Assembly (NCBI GenBank): GCA_041398905.1
Contig: JAWKTV010000007.1
Coordinates: forward strand, 243,432 to 307,431
Reading direction: 5' to 3'
DNA from: JAWKTV01 sp041398905
Lineage (GTDB): Bacteria; Planctomycetota; Planctomycetia; Planctomycetales; Planctomycetaceae
DNA length: 64,000 nucleotides
The notes beneath the pieces are model-generated. The model saw only the letters and a list, made by a program, of their open reading frames with translations, did not search any database and was not told the origin of the DNA. The translations under genes and the position numbers were made by a program. Of the stretch, positions 51,342-59,123 are shown one piece after another. The number at the start of each line of letters is the position of its first letter. The first letter of the stretch is position 1.

Positions 51342-51608
51342 CTAACTCCGCATCGAAGCTGGAAGGTAATCCGACAACGAATCAAGCACGCGGCGTCCGA
51401 TGGCCGCGGCTGATGAGTGCGGGTCCGGTTCCGGATCGCTCAGCAGCGAGCCGACAACGGCACCCACGCCCAGTCCGATGCCGAACGCCGTCAGCACCGA
51501 GCCCATGGGGTACTCGGTAATGGCCTTACTGCACGAATCGGAAGTCGGCCAGACCGAGGTCGGCTCGACATCCTGAACATGTTCTTGAACACGATTGATT
51601 GCTGGCAT
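51342..51608 (-). CDS. Small glycine-zipper-like membrane protein
   Basis: 88 residues from ATG 51608 (MPAINRVQEHVQDVEPTSVW). A Gly-rich hydrophobic stretch (VLTAFGIGLGVGAVVGSLLS) follows, then a soluble end containing RRVLDSLSDYLPASM. It belongs to the small membrane-protein operon. Function unknown. Confidence 0.6.
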   Translation of the reverse strand: MPAINRVQEHVQDVEPTSVWPTSDSCSKAITEYPMGSVLTAFGIGLGVGAVVGSLLSDPEPDPHSSAAAIGRRVLDSLSDYLPASMRS

Positions 51609-51668
51609 CTCAACTCTCACTTTGTTTGCGAACGAAAGACCGGCGAGATCGCGTCACCGCGACTGAAC

Positions 51669-52142
51669 TCACCGTCGCCGTAACGCGAGTGAGACCACCA
51701 CACCAGCGATTAGCCCAGCTCCGAAGGAGACGGCCAGAGACTCCATGGGACTGCGGCGAACCACGGTCGCGGCCTGGTCGTAACCGGCCTGCATCTTGTC
51801 CGCAACCTGCTCGTACTGCTGACGCATCGACTCCGATGCACCGCTGGCGTACTGCTGGACTGACTGCTTCGCCTGACCTGCGTAGTCTTTGGCTTGCTCG
51901 GCATAGCACTTCACGGCGTCGCTGACTTTCTCGAGCGTCGAGACCCCCGCGCCAAACAGCTCTTCGAGGTAGTCCTCGATCTCCTGACGGCCAGCCCCGG
52001 TCTTCTGCTCGATCGTTCCGACGAGTTGGTTGACGTTCCCGTTGAACTGCTGGAGGTCATTCTCAGTCAACTCTCCCCACCGCTCCTGCAGTTTGCCCTT
52101 GAGTTCGTGCCAGTGCCCTTTAAGTTCTTCGCGAGTGACCAT
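51669..52142 (-). CDS. CsbD-like stress protein with C-terminal membrane anchor
   Basis: 157 residues from ATG 52142 with a GGAAGAG ribosome site. Residues 1-60 form the CsbD domain (ELKGHWHELKGKLQERWGEL, ENDLQQFNGNVNQLVGTIEQ). A long helical region with YAEQAKDYAGQAKQ repeats follows, then a membrane segment (SPMESLAVSFGAGLIAGVVV) with a basic end as in YqjD/ElaB proteins. CsbD proteins are induced by general stress. As the first gene of the minus-strand cluster to 50.2 kb, it suggests stress-dependent expression of the whole group. Confidence 0.85.
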   Translation of the reverse strand: MVTREELKGHWHELKGKLQERWGELTENDLQQFNGNVNQLVGTIEQKTGAGRQEIEDYLEELFGAGVSTLEKVSDAVKCYAEQAKDYAGQAKQSVQQYASGASESMRQQYEQVADKMQAGYDQAATVVRRSPMESLAVSFGAGLIAGVVVSLALRRR

Positions 52143-52657
52143 GGTCTCTTCCTTTCCATGTTGATCGACAGCCGGCCGCAGTCCCACGTGCTACGGCCAC
52201 ACGAAGACTACTTCCGCAAATGCCATACCAACGCACTGCACGGAGATCACCACCGTCAGCTCATCCTTCGGAAAGCCCTACTACAGCAGACGAAACGGCG
52301 CAAGCAGCTCTGCGTGAAGAGGCACGGCCGCACTGCAGGATGGGCAACCGACCTGGCGGATGAGGAGCCGACGACAGGAGTGCAGCAGGCCCTCCGGGAA
52401 ATGGCCGCGAGAGCAACAGCGAGAAACGCCTGCTACACCTGGTGAGGACGTTCGATGCGGGCAGTGGCGCGGCCTCATCGCTGCGTCTGATTGCCTCGAT
52501 CGATCCGCTCTACCGTCGTCACACCTCGGTCTACAACTCGGCCGTTCAATCGATCGCACAGGTCGAACCGCTCGGCCTGCGATCAACGACCACCCGGTTA
52601 TCAGGTCGAGACATTGCAAGTGTCTCAGATTCGCGCTCGAAGCGCGTCTGGCCCCCG
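52143..52657. other. No clear gene
   Basis: It contains the promoter region of the CsbD-like gene. An open frame to 52445 on the plus strand lacks any motif and overlaps the CsbD-like gene antisense, so it is not called. Confidence 0.45.
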
Positions 52658-52737
52658 CCACTTGTTTTGACGGTAGCGAAACTCGCCTACCGTCGGGTTA
52701 TACGAAAGGCCGTCATCTTGGGATGACGGCCTTTCCG
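52658..52737. repeat. 80-bp direct repeat, left copy
   Basis: It matches 53908-53987 with a single difference (C at 52684, T in the right copy), exactly 1250 bp apart. It holds two hairpins: GACGGTAG (52669-52676) with CTACCGTC (52687-52694), and a perfect 13-bp stem with a TTGG loop (52705-52734). The CGGGTTATACG between them also occurs alone near 54144. Confidence 0.95.
52705..52734 (+). terminator. Strong stem-loop in left direct repeat
   Basis: AAAGGCCGTCATC and GATGACGGCCTTT pair perfectly around TTGG, ending in TTT. It could work as a bidirectional terminator. The identical structure is in the right repeat (53955-53984). Confidence 0.65.
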
Positions 52738-52935
52738 GACGTCTTTCGCCGAAATGCAGGCTCCCTCAGTTACTTATGCCGTTTGGGAGGCACGCTGCGC
52801 GCGTTTTTCACAATTCTCGGTGGTTTGCTTCGGACGGCGATTTTCCTGCAGTGATCGACTGAATGTGGGATGTCGCCCCGGTTCCTGCATCTCGCAGGGC
52901 GGGAAAAAGGCTGATCCTCGCCAGAATCTTTGGGA

Positions 52936-52964
52936 TTGACGATATACCGTATCCGATATACACT
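52936..52964 (+). promoter_or_regulatory. Likely promoter/operator of the toxin-antitoxin pair
   Basis: TTGACG (52936) and TACACT (52959) are 17 bp apart. GATATAC occurs twice, seven bases apart (52941-52947 and 52955-52961), overlapping the spacer and -10 region. That is a plausible binding site for the HigA-type antitoxin. Confidence 0.55.
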
Positions 52965-52990
52965 TCGGCTGACAGCGGGAGGCGTCTCAA

Positions 52991-53380
52991 ATGGCAAAAG
53001 CACAATCGGCGGAAGAGGAAGCACCGGCTCCGAAGCCGTTGGTGTGGCTGCATGGCGAGATCAAGACCCCTCCGTTCACGGCGGAAGGTCGGCAGGAAGC
53101 GGGGATGCTCCTGCGGCTGATGCAGCAAGGTGAGCAGTTGGGAATGCCGCAGGCTGAGCCGCTGCCGGACGTCGGCAAACGCTGCGGAGCGTTGCGGGTT
53201 CGTGATGCGCAACACAACTGGCGAATCATGTACCGCGTTGATGCCGATGCCATTCTGATCCTGGAAGTCTACGCGAAGAAGACTCGCAAGATCCCGGACG
53301 AGGTCATCGAGCGCTGCCAGGACCGGCTGAAACGGTACGACGAGGCGGTCAAAGCCGCCAGAAAACAACCGGGGAAGTGA
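52991..53380 (+). CDS. higB: HigB/RelE-superfamily toxin
   Basis: 129 residues with GGGAGG upstream. The core KPLVWLHGEIKTPPFTAEGR, GMLLRLMQQGEQLGMPQAEP, LPDVGKRCGALRVRDAQHNW, RIMYRVDADAILILEVYAKK is the phage-derived Gp49-like/HigB toxin fold, a ribosome-dependent mRNA endonuclease in characterised members. It precedes its antitoxin, the order typical of higBA. The two genes are 10 bp apart. Confidence 0.88.
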   Translation: MAKAQSAEEEAPAPKPLVWLHGEIKTPPFTAEGRQEAGMLLRLMQQGEQLGMPQAEPLPDVGKRCGALRVRDAQHNWRIMYRVDADAILILEVYAKKTRKIPDEVIERCQDRLKRYDEAVKAARKQPGK

Positions 53381-53390
53381 GGACGAACTG

Positions 53391-53759
53391 ATGGACGCCA
53401 CAAAACGTAAAGCGCTTGAAGCCGCTGGCTGGAAGGTCGGTGACGCCTCTGATTTTCTCGGCATGACCGACGAAGAACGTCAGCTTCTCGATACTCGTGT
53501 CGAACTGGCTCAGGCGGTCCGCCGCCAGCGCGAAGCCCGGCACCTGTCGCAGAAACAATTGGGGACGATCCTCAAGACGAGCCAGCCGCGGGTTGCCAAG
53601 ATTGAGCAGGCTGCTGCGGACGTTTCGCTGGACCAGTTGGTGCGTGCATTCACGGCTGCAGGGGGCAGGATTGTCGTCAAGGCTGCCAAGACCAGGAAGG
53701 GACGAAAAGCATCGGCTCAGAAGGAGACTCTCGTCCTGGAAGTGACGACGCCGGAGTAG
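53391..53759 (+). CDS. higA: HigA/XRE-type antitoxin
   Basis: 122 residues. An N-terminal helical part (ALEAAGWKVGDASDFLGMTD) leads into an XRE helix-turn-helix (HLSQKQLGTILKTSQPRVAK, EQAAADVSLDQLVRAFTAAG) and a basic tail. It neutralises the upstream toxin and represses the shared promoter. GGTGACG-type codon use is like the toxin's; no frameshift. Confidence 0.88.
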   Translation: MDATKRKALEAAGWKVGDASDFLGMTDEERQLLDTRVELAQAVRRQREARHLSQKQLGTILKTSQPRVAKIEQAAADVSLDQLVRAFTAAGGRIVVKAAKTRKGRKASAQKETLVLEVTTPE

Positions 53760-53907
53760 CAGAGATGGAGAGACGTCTCTCGTCTCAGATAACCCCCGGC
53801 GGCCAGATTCGCATGTCGGAAACGCCGCGAAATCCGGGTAATGAAGTCCGGATGATTACCCGTCTCAGAAACCAGATTCCGGGGGTTCGAGACGAGTGCA
53901 GAGCACT

Positions 53908-53987
53908 CCACTTGTTTTGACGGTAGCGAAACTTGCCTACCGTCGGGTTATACGAAAGGCCGTCATCTTGGGATGACGGCCTTTCCG
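53908..53987. repeat. 80-bp direct repeat, right copy
   Basis: Right-hand partner of 52658-52737; the same two hairpins. The pair brackets the toxin-antitoxin genes, making a 1250-bp repeat-to-repeat unit. Confidence 0.95.
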
Positions 53988-54517
53988 CGTTCTATGGCCA
54001 GTTCTGGCAACGACTTCGGACGTCGTGCTGAGTCTCGAAGTCTCCGTCACGCCCAGCCGCGCGACATTCGTGTCGCCCGCCCGCTCCGGCTTCAGAGGCC
54101 AATCTCGCCCGAAACTCTCGGTCGTCTCTGACTCTCACCCCGTCCGGGTTATACGGTGTTGCTAGCGCTCAATCGGTCCTTTTTCACAGCGTTGTGAGCG
54201 GCAGGAGGTTTGCACGCTCCGCCAACGGAACCACTCCATTTCGTGGTGAGTGCGCCCTCATCCCGCGCCTGCACGACCTCTTGTTTCCGGCCTCCGATCA
54301 GCATCGCATGGGCGTCGTGGATCCTTCGGATGGTCTTCTTCGGCCTTCTCTGCTCCGTCCGCCAAGGAAGCTGACGCGGACTCCTTGGGAAGAGTCAGAG
54401 TCGGTGAGACATGGGCGTCTTGACAAAGTTTTGATGCCGTCGACTCCATTCTTGACCCCCATTTGATGCGACATCTGATTCAATTCTCTCAACGAAATCC
54501 TTCGAGGAGAGATTGAC
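53988..54517. other. No gene seen; kdp upstream region
   Basis: No coherent frame. Presumably includes the KdpE-controlled promoter. A GTTATACG piece of the 80-bp repeat recurs near 54147. Confidence 0.5.
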
Positions 54518-54610
54518 ATGGACATCGTGTGGTTGGGTGCAGGTGCGGCATTCTTTGCCGCCTCTTGTGGACTGGTCTGGTTCTTTGGTTTTCTGAGAGC
54601 GGAGGACTGA
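54518..54610 (+). CDS. Small membrane protein preceding kdpF
   Basis: 30 residues (MDIVWLGAGAAFFAASCGLV then WFFGFLRAED) with a good ribosome site (GAGGAGA). One membrane helix. Its stop is 2 bp before the kdpF start. Possibly a second KdpF-like helper peptide; I know no name for it. Confidence 0.65.
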   Translation: MDIVWLGAGAAFFAASCGLVWFFGFLRAED

Positions 54611-54612
54611 CC

Positions 54613-54705
54613 GTGGATTGGACAACGATTCTTGCCCTGTGCGTGGCGGTTGTCCTGGTCGTGTACCTCGCCGCTGCCCTGCTGATACCGGAGAAGTTCT
54701 CATGA
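54613..54705 (+). CDS. kdpF: KdpF, small subunit of the K+ ATPase
   Basis: 30 residues from GTG 54613: ILALCVAVVLVVYLAAALLI ends in PEKFS, the conserved KdpF pattern. It stabilises the KdpABC complex in the membrane. Its stop overlaps the kdpA start (ATGA). Confidence 0.85.
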   Translation: MDWTTILALCVAVVLVVYLAAALLIPEKFS

Positions 54706-56449
54706 CCGCCAACGCTCTGCTGCAACTCGGACTCTACCTGGGAGTCTTGCTGGCGTGTGCGAAGCCTTTGGGCATCTACATCGCCAGAGTTTACACCGTC
54801 AGCACGCCGTTTCTTGAAAAGCCGTTTGGCGTCGTGGAACGAATGCTTTATCGGTTGTGCGGCATCGACCGCAATGAGGAGATGACGTGGCAGCGCTATG
54901 CCTCCTCTGTGCTGGCATTCAGTTTCGTGAGCTTCCTTGCTGTCTACGCCATCCAGCGACTTCAGTCCTGGCTGCCGCTCAACCCGGAGCAAATGCCCGC
55001 CGTTTCGCCTGATTCGGCGTTCAACACAGCGGTCAGCTTCACGACGAACACGAACTGGCAGGGGTATGGCGGCGAGACCACAATGAGCTACCTCTCGCAG
55101 ATGCTTGCACTAAACGTGCAGAACTTCGTTTCGGCGGCGGTGGGGATGGCAGTCCTGGTCGCACTGATCCGAGGTTTCACCCGTCGCACGACCGACACCA
55201 TCGGCAACTTCTGGGTCGATCTCGTTCGAGGCACGCTTTACGTCCTTCTCCCGCTGTCGCTGATGTTGGCGGTGGCACTTGTGTCGCAAGGGGTCGTGCA
55301 GTCCTTCGGCTCTTCCCAGGAAGTCACGCTTCTCGAATCGGCAGCCGATGCCGTGGGACACCCTGCTAATACGCAGGAGATCGCCATCGGTCCGGCCGCT
55401 TCGCAGATTGCCACTAAGCAGCTTGGCACCAATGGCGGCGGGTGCTTCAACGTGAATTCGGCTCATCCCTTGGAGAACCCGACGCCGCTATCGAACTTCC
55501 TCGAACTCCTGGCGATCCTGCTGATTCCCGCCGCCTTGTGCATCACATTCGGCGAGATGGTGGGCGATCGTCGGCAAGGGTGGGCGATTCATGCAGCGAT
55601 GGGAGCAGTCTTCGTTCCATTGTTGCTGTTCGTGACGCTTGCCGAGCAGCAGGGAAATCCCGTTCTAACGAACCTGGGCATCGATCAGGTCGCATCTGAG
55701 TCGCAGCCGGGCGGCAACATGGAAGGGAAGGAATCTCGGTTCGGGATCACGAACTCTGCACTCTGGGCAGTCGCAACCACCGCAGCCTCCAACGGGTCCG
55801 TGAACTCCATGCACGATTCCTACACGCCGCTCGGCGGACTCGTTCCCATGTGGCTGATCCAGTTGGGTGAAGTCATTTTCGGCGGAGTTGGCTCCGGTCT
55901 CTACGGAATGCTGCTGTTCGCTATCGTCGCCGTGTTCATCGCCGGACAGATGGTCGGTCGCACGCCGGAGTACCTGGGCAAAAAGATCGGGGCGTTTGAA
56001 ATGAAGATGGCTGCTGTGGCGATCCTGTTTCCCTGTGCGATGGTCCTCGTTGGAACAGCAGTCGCCGTCGCCTCGCCGTCCGGTCGAGAGACGATCTTCA
56101 ACCCTGGCTCGCACGGCTTCAGTGAAGTGCTGTATGCCTTCTCGTCAGCCGGGAACAACAACGGCAGTGCCTTTGCCGGGCTGGGAGCGAACACGCCGTT
56201 CTACAACGGACTTCTCGGTCTGGCGATGCTCGTGGGGCGTTTCTGGGTGATGCTGCCAGTGCTGGCGATTGCCGGTTCGCTGGCTGCGAAAAGTCGGTCC
56301 CTGCCGGACCCGGTACCCTGCCGACCCATACGCCGCTGTTCGTTGTCCTGCTGGTCGCCGTGGTGATTGTCGTCGGTGCGTTGAGCTTCTTCCCAGCCCT
56401 GGCGTTAGGTCCGATCGTCGAGCATCTCATGCTGCCGACGATGAACTAG
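54702..56449 (+). CDS. kdpA: KdpA, K+-selective subunit of the Kdp ATPase, one frameshift
   Basis: About 582 residues. The selectivity-filter regions are recognisable: AFNTAVSFTTNTNWQGYGGE, TKQLGTNGGGCFNVNSAHPL, SNGSVNSMHDSYTPLGGLVP, and FSSAGNNNGSAFAGLGANTP. A one-base indel near 56300 displaces the last 50 residues, which continue as THTPLFVVLLVAVVIVVGAL and LPTMN to the TAG at 56447. ATG 54702 is translationally coupled to kdpF. Confidence 0.93.
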
Positions 56450-56461
56450 GAGACTCCATCC

Positions 56462-58525
56462 ATGACAAAAACGTCAACACACCTGCTCGACAGGAAAGTT
56501 CTAAGCGAATCCATCGCTACGTCGATTCACAAGCTCGATCCTCGTGTCCAGCTTCGTAATCCCGTGATGTTCGCCGTCTATGTCGGGAGCATCCTGACAA
56601 CGCTGCTCTGGATCAATTCGCTCACCACATCGACAGGCGAGTCATCGGGTTTCATTCTCGGTGTGGCAGTGTGGCTATGGATCACGGTGTTGTTCGCTAA
56701 TTTTGCCGAGGCGATTGCTGAAGGGCATGGTAAGGCACAGGCAGCGTCACTAAAGGCGAGCCGTACGACTGTGATGGCAGTAAGAATCGCAGACAAGTCA
56801 GACCGACTGGCTGAGGAAGTCTCTGCTACGGACTTGAAGATCAGCGACATCGTGATCGTCAAAGCGGGCGAAACAATCCCAGCGGACGGCGAAGTCATCG
56901 AAGGGGTCGCCTCCGTCGATGAGAGTGCCATCACGGGCGAGAGTGCTCCGGTCGTGCGGGAAAGCGGCGGCGACCGGAGTTCCGTCACCGGGGGGACACG
57001 AGTCATTTCGGATTGGTTGATCATCCAAGTCAAGACGCTCCCCGGTAACAGTTTTCTGGATCGCATGATTGCGATGGTCGAAGGAGCCAAACGCCAAAAG
57101 ACACCCAACGAGATCGCTCTGGCAATTCTGCTGGCAGCCTTGACGCTGATCTTCTTGCTCGTTGTGGCAACCTTGCTCCCCTATTCGATGTTCAGCGTCG
57201 AGGTTTCCGGGCAAGGGAAGGCGATCAGCCTGACGGTGCTCGTGGCGTTGTTTGTGTGCCTGGCTCCCACGACGATTGGAGCATTGCTTTCCGCCATCGG
57301 TATCGCCGGGATGAATCGCCTCAGTCAGGCGAACGTGATTGCTATGTCGGGGCGAGCCGTTGAAGCAGCGGGAGACGTGGATGTCCTTCTGTTGGACAAA
57401 ACCGGTACGATTACGCTTGGGAACCGACAGGCAACACGCTTTCTCCCTGCGGAGGGCGTTGCGGATCGTGATTTGGCGGAAGCTGCCCATCTGGCGTCGA
57501 TGGCGGATGAAACGGCTGAAGGTCGCAGCATTGCCGTCCTGGCGAAGAAGCAGTTTGGGTTGCGAGGACGTGACCTCGAACACATCAAGCCGCACTTTGT
57601 TCCCTTCTCAGCCCGTACCCGCATGAGCGGCGTCACGTTGGACGGCAGAGAGATTCGAAAAGGGGCTGCGGAAGCGGTGGAGGCTCACGTTCAAAGTCTC
57701 GGTGGATACCTCCCCGACGACGTGAAGCACAGCGTTCAGCAAATCGCCAAATCAGGCGGCACGCCATTGGTCGTCAGCCGGGACGCCCAGGTACTCGGTG
57801 TCATCGAACTCAAGGACATCGTAAAAGGGGGGATTAAGGAGCGGTTCGCCGAACTGCGGCAGATGGGTATCAAGACGGTAATGATCACCGGCGACAATCC
57901 GTTGACCGCCGCCGCCATCGCCGCCGAGGCGGGCGTGGACGACTTCCTTGCCGAGGCGACTCCCGAAGCCAAGTTGTCTCTGATTCGAGAGTACCAGAAG
58001 GGTGGACGACTCGTCGCCATGACCGGCGACGGCACCAACGATGCTCCTGCTCTCGCCCAGGCGGACGTGGCGGTCGCCATGAACAGCGGCACTCAGGCAG
58101 CCAAGGAAGCCGGGAACATGGTCGATCTCGACTCGAATCCAACGAAGCTGATCGAGATCGTGAACATCGGTAAGCAACTCTTGATGACCCGTGGTTCGCT
58201 GACGACGTTCAGCATCGCCAATGATGTCGCCAAGTATTTCGCCATTCTGCCTGCGGCGTTCGCCGCCACTTATCCCGCTCTCAAGGCATTAGACTTGATG
58301 CGGCTGACATCTCCCAGCAGTGCCATCCTCTCAGCGGTGATCTTCAATGCGCTGGTCATCATTGCCCTGGTGCCGCTGGCGTTGAAGGGCGTGGCGTATC
58401 GTCCGGTGGGTGCAGCTCAACTTCTGCGAAACAATCTGCTGGTCTACGGTGTGGGCGGTCTCATCGTGCCGTTCGTCGGCATCAAGATGATCGACCTGTT
58501 CCTCTCCGTAATCGGCATGGCATAA
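56462..58525 (+). CDS. kdpB: KdpB, P-type ATPase subunit
   Basis: 687 residues, intact. Actuator loop SVDESAITGESAPVVRESGG, phosphorylation motif VLLLDKTGTITLGNRQATRF, nucleotide-binding MSGVTLDGREIRKGA, hinge VAMTGDGTNDAPALAQADVA, and membrane helices typical of the family. It hydrolyses ATP to drive high-affinity K+ uptake through KdpA. It starts 12 bp after kdpA. Confidence 0.97.
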   Translation: MTKTSTHLLDRKVLSESIATSIHKLDPRVQLRNPVMFAVYVGSILTTLLWINSLTTSTGESSGFILGVAVWLWITVLFANFAEAIAEGHGKAQAASLKASRTTVMAVRIADKSDRLAEEVSATDLKISDIVIVKAGETIPADGEVIEGVASVDESAITGESAPVVRESGGDRSSVTGGTRVISDWLIIQVKTLPGNSFLDRMIAMVEGAKRQKTPNEIALAILLAALTLIFLLVVATLLPYSMFSVEVSGQGKAISLTVLVALFVCLAPTTIGALLSAIGIAGMNRLSQANVIAMSGRAVEAAGDVDVLLLDKTGTITLGNRQATRFLPAEGVADRDLAEAAHLASMADETAEGRSIAVLAKKQFGLRGRDLEHIKPHFVPFSARTRMSGVTLDGREIRKGAAEAVEAHVQSLGGYLPDDVKHSVQQIAKSGGTPLVVSRDAQVLGVIELKDIVKGGIKERFAELRQMGIKTVMITGDNPLTAAAIAAEAGVDDFLAEATPEAKLSLIREYQKGGRLVAMTGDGTNDAPALAQADVAVAMNSGTQAAKEAGNMVDLDSNPTKLIEIVNIGKQLLMTRGSLTTFSIANDVAKYFAILPAAFAATYPALKALDLMRLTSPSSAILSAVIFNALVIIALVPLALKGVAYRPVGAAQLLRNNLLVYGVGGLIVPFVGIKMIDLFLSVIGMA

Positions 58526-58538
58526 GGAGACAAGGATC

Positions 58539-59114
58539 ATGTTTCAACAACTTCGTACAGCGACCTTTTTGCTGATTGGACTGACGGTGCTGGCAGGTGG
58601 GGTGTACCCAGCGGTCGTCACCGCCATCGCACAGCTTGCGTTCCCACATCAAGCGAACGGAAGCATCCTGAAGAATGCCGATTCAGCGGTTGGATCGGAA
58701 CTCATCGGGCAAGAGTTCACCCAACCGGAATACTTCTGGGGACGACTCTCAGCGACCGGTCCGGTGCCGTACAATGCAGCCGCTTCAAGTGGGTCAAATT
58801 ATGGACCGCTGCATCCTGAGCTTCAGGAAGCCGCAAAAGCACGCTTGGCTGCACTCCGGGCGAACGGATTGCCGGAATCGGGCGTTCCGGTCGATCTGGT
58901 GACCGCTTCAGGCAGCGGTCTCGATCCGCACATCTCGCCAGCGGCGGCGGAATTTCAGGTGTCACGGATTTCGACAACGAGGAGAATGACAGAGGAAAAC
59001 GTGCGAGAACTCGTCCGCTTGAACACGGAAGGGCGACAATTTGGTGTGCTGGGAGAACCGAGAGTGAATGTCCTTCGCCTGAACATGGCACTTGATGCAC
59101 AGAATGCGAAATAG
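58539..59114 (+). CDS. kdpC: KdpC, K+ ATPase subunit
   Basis: 191 residues. An N-terminal membrane helix (LLIGLTVLAGGVYPAVVTAI) precedes the periplasmic domain with the conserved QEFTQPEYFWGRLSATGPVP, AASSGSNYGPLHPELQEA, and SGSGLDPHISPAAAEFQVSR motifs. It raises the ATP affinity of KdpB. It starts 13 bp after kdpB. Confidence 0.95.
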   Translation: MFQQLRTATFLLIGLTVLAGGVYPAVVTAIAQLAFPHQANGSILKNADSAVGSELIGQEFTQPEYFWGRLSATGPVPYNAAASSGSNYGPLHPELQEAAKARLAALRANGLPESGVPVDLVTASGSGLDPHISPAAAEFQVSRISTTRRMTEENVRELVRLNTEGRQFGVLGEPRVNVLRLNMALDAQNAK

Positions 59115-59123
59115 CGACACGTT

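Noticed and set aside
52658..52737. 80-bp repeat as an integron attC site
   Set aside because: There is no RYYYAAC partner for the GTTATAC core and the pairing pattern is two independent hairpins, unlike attC.
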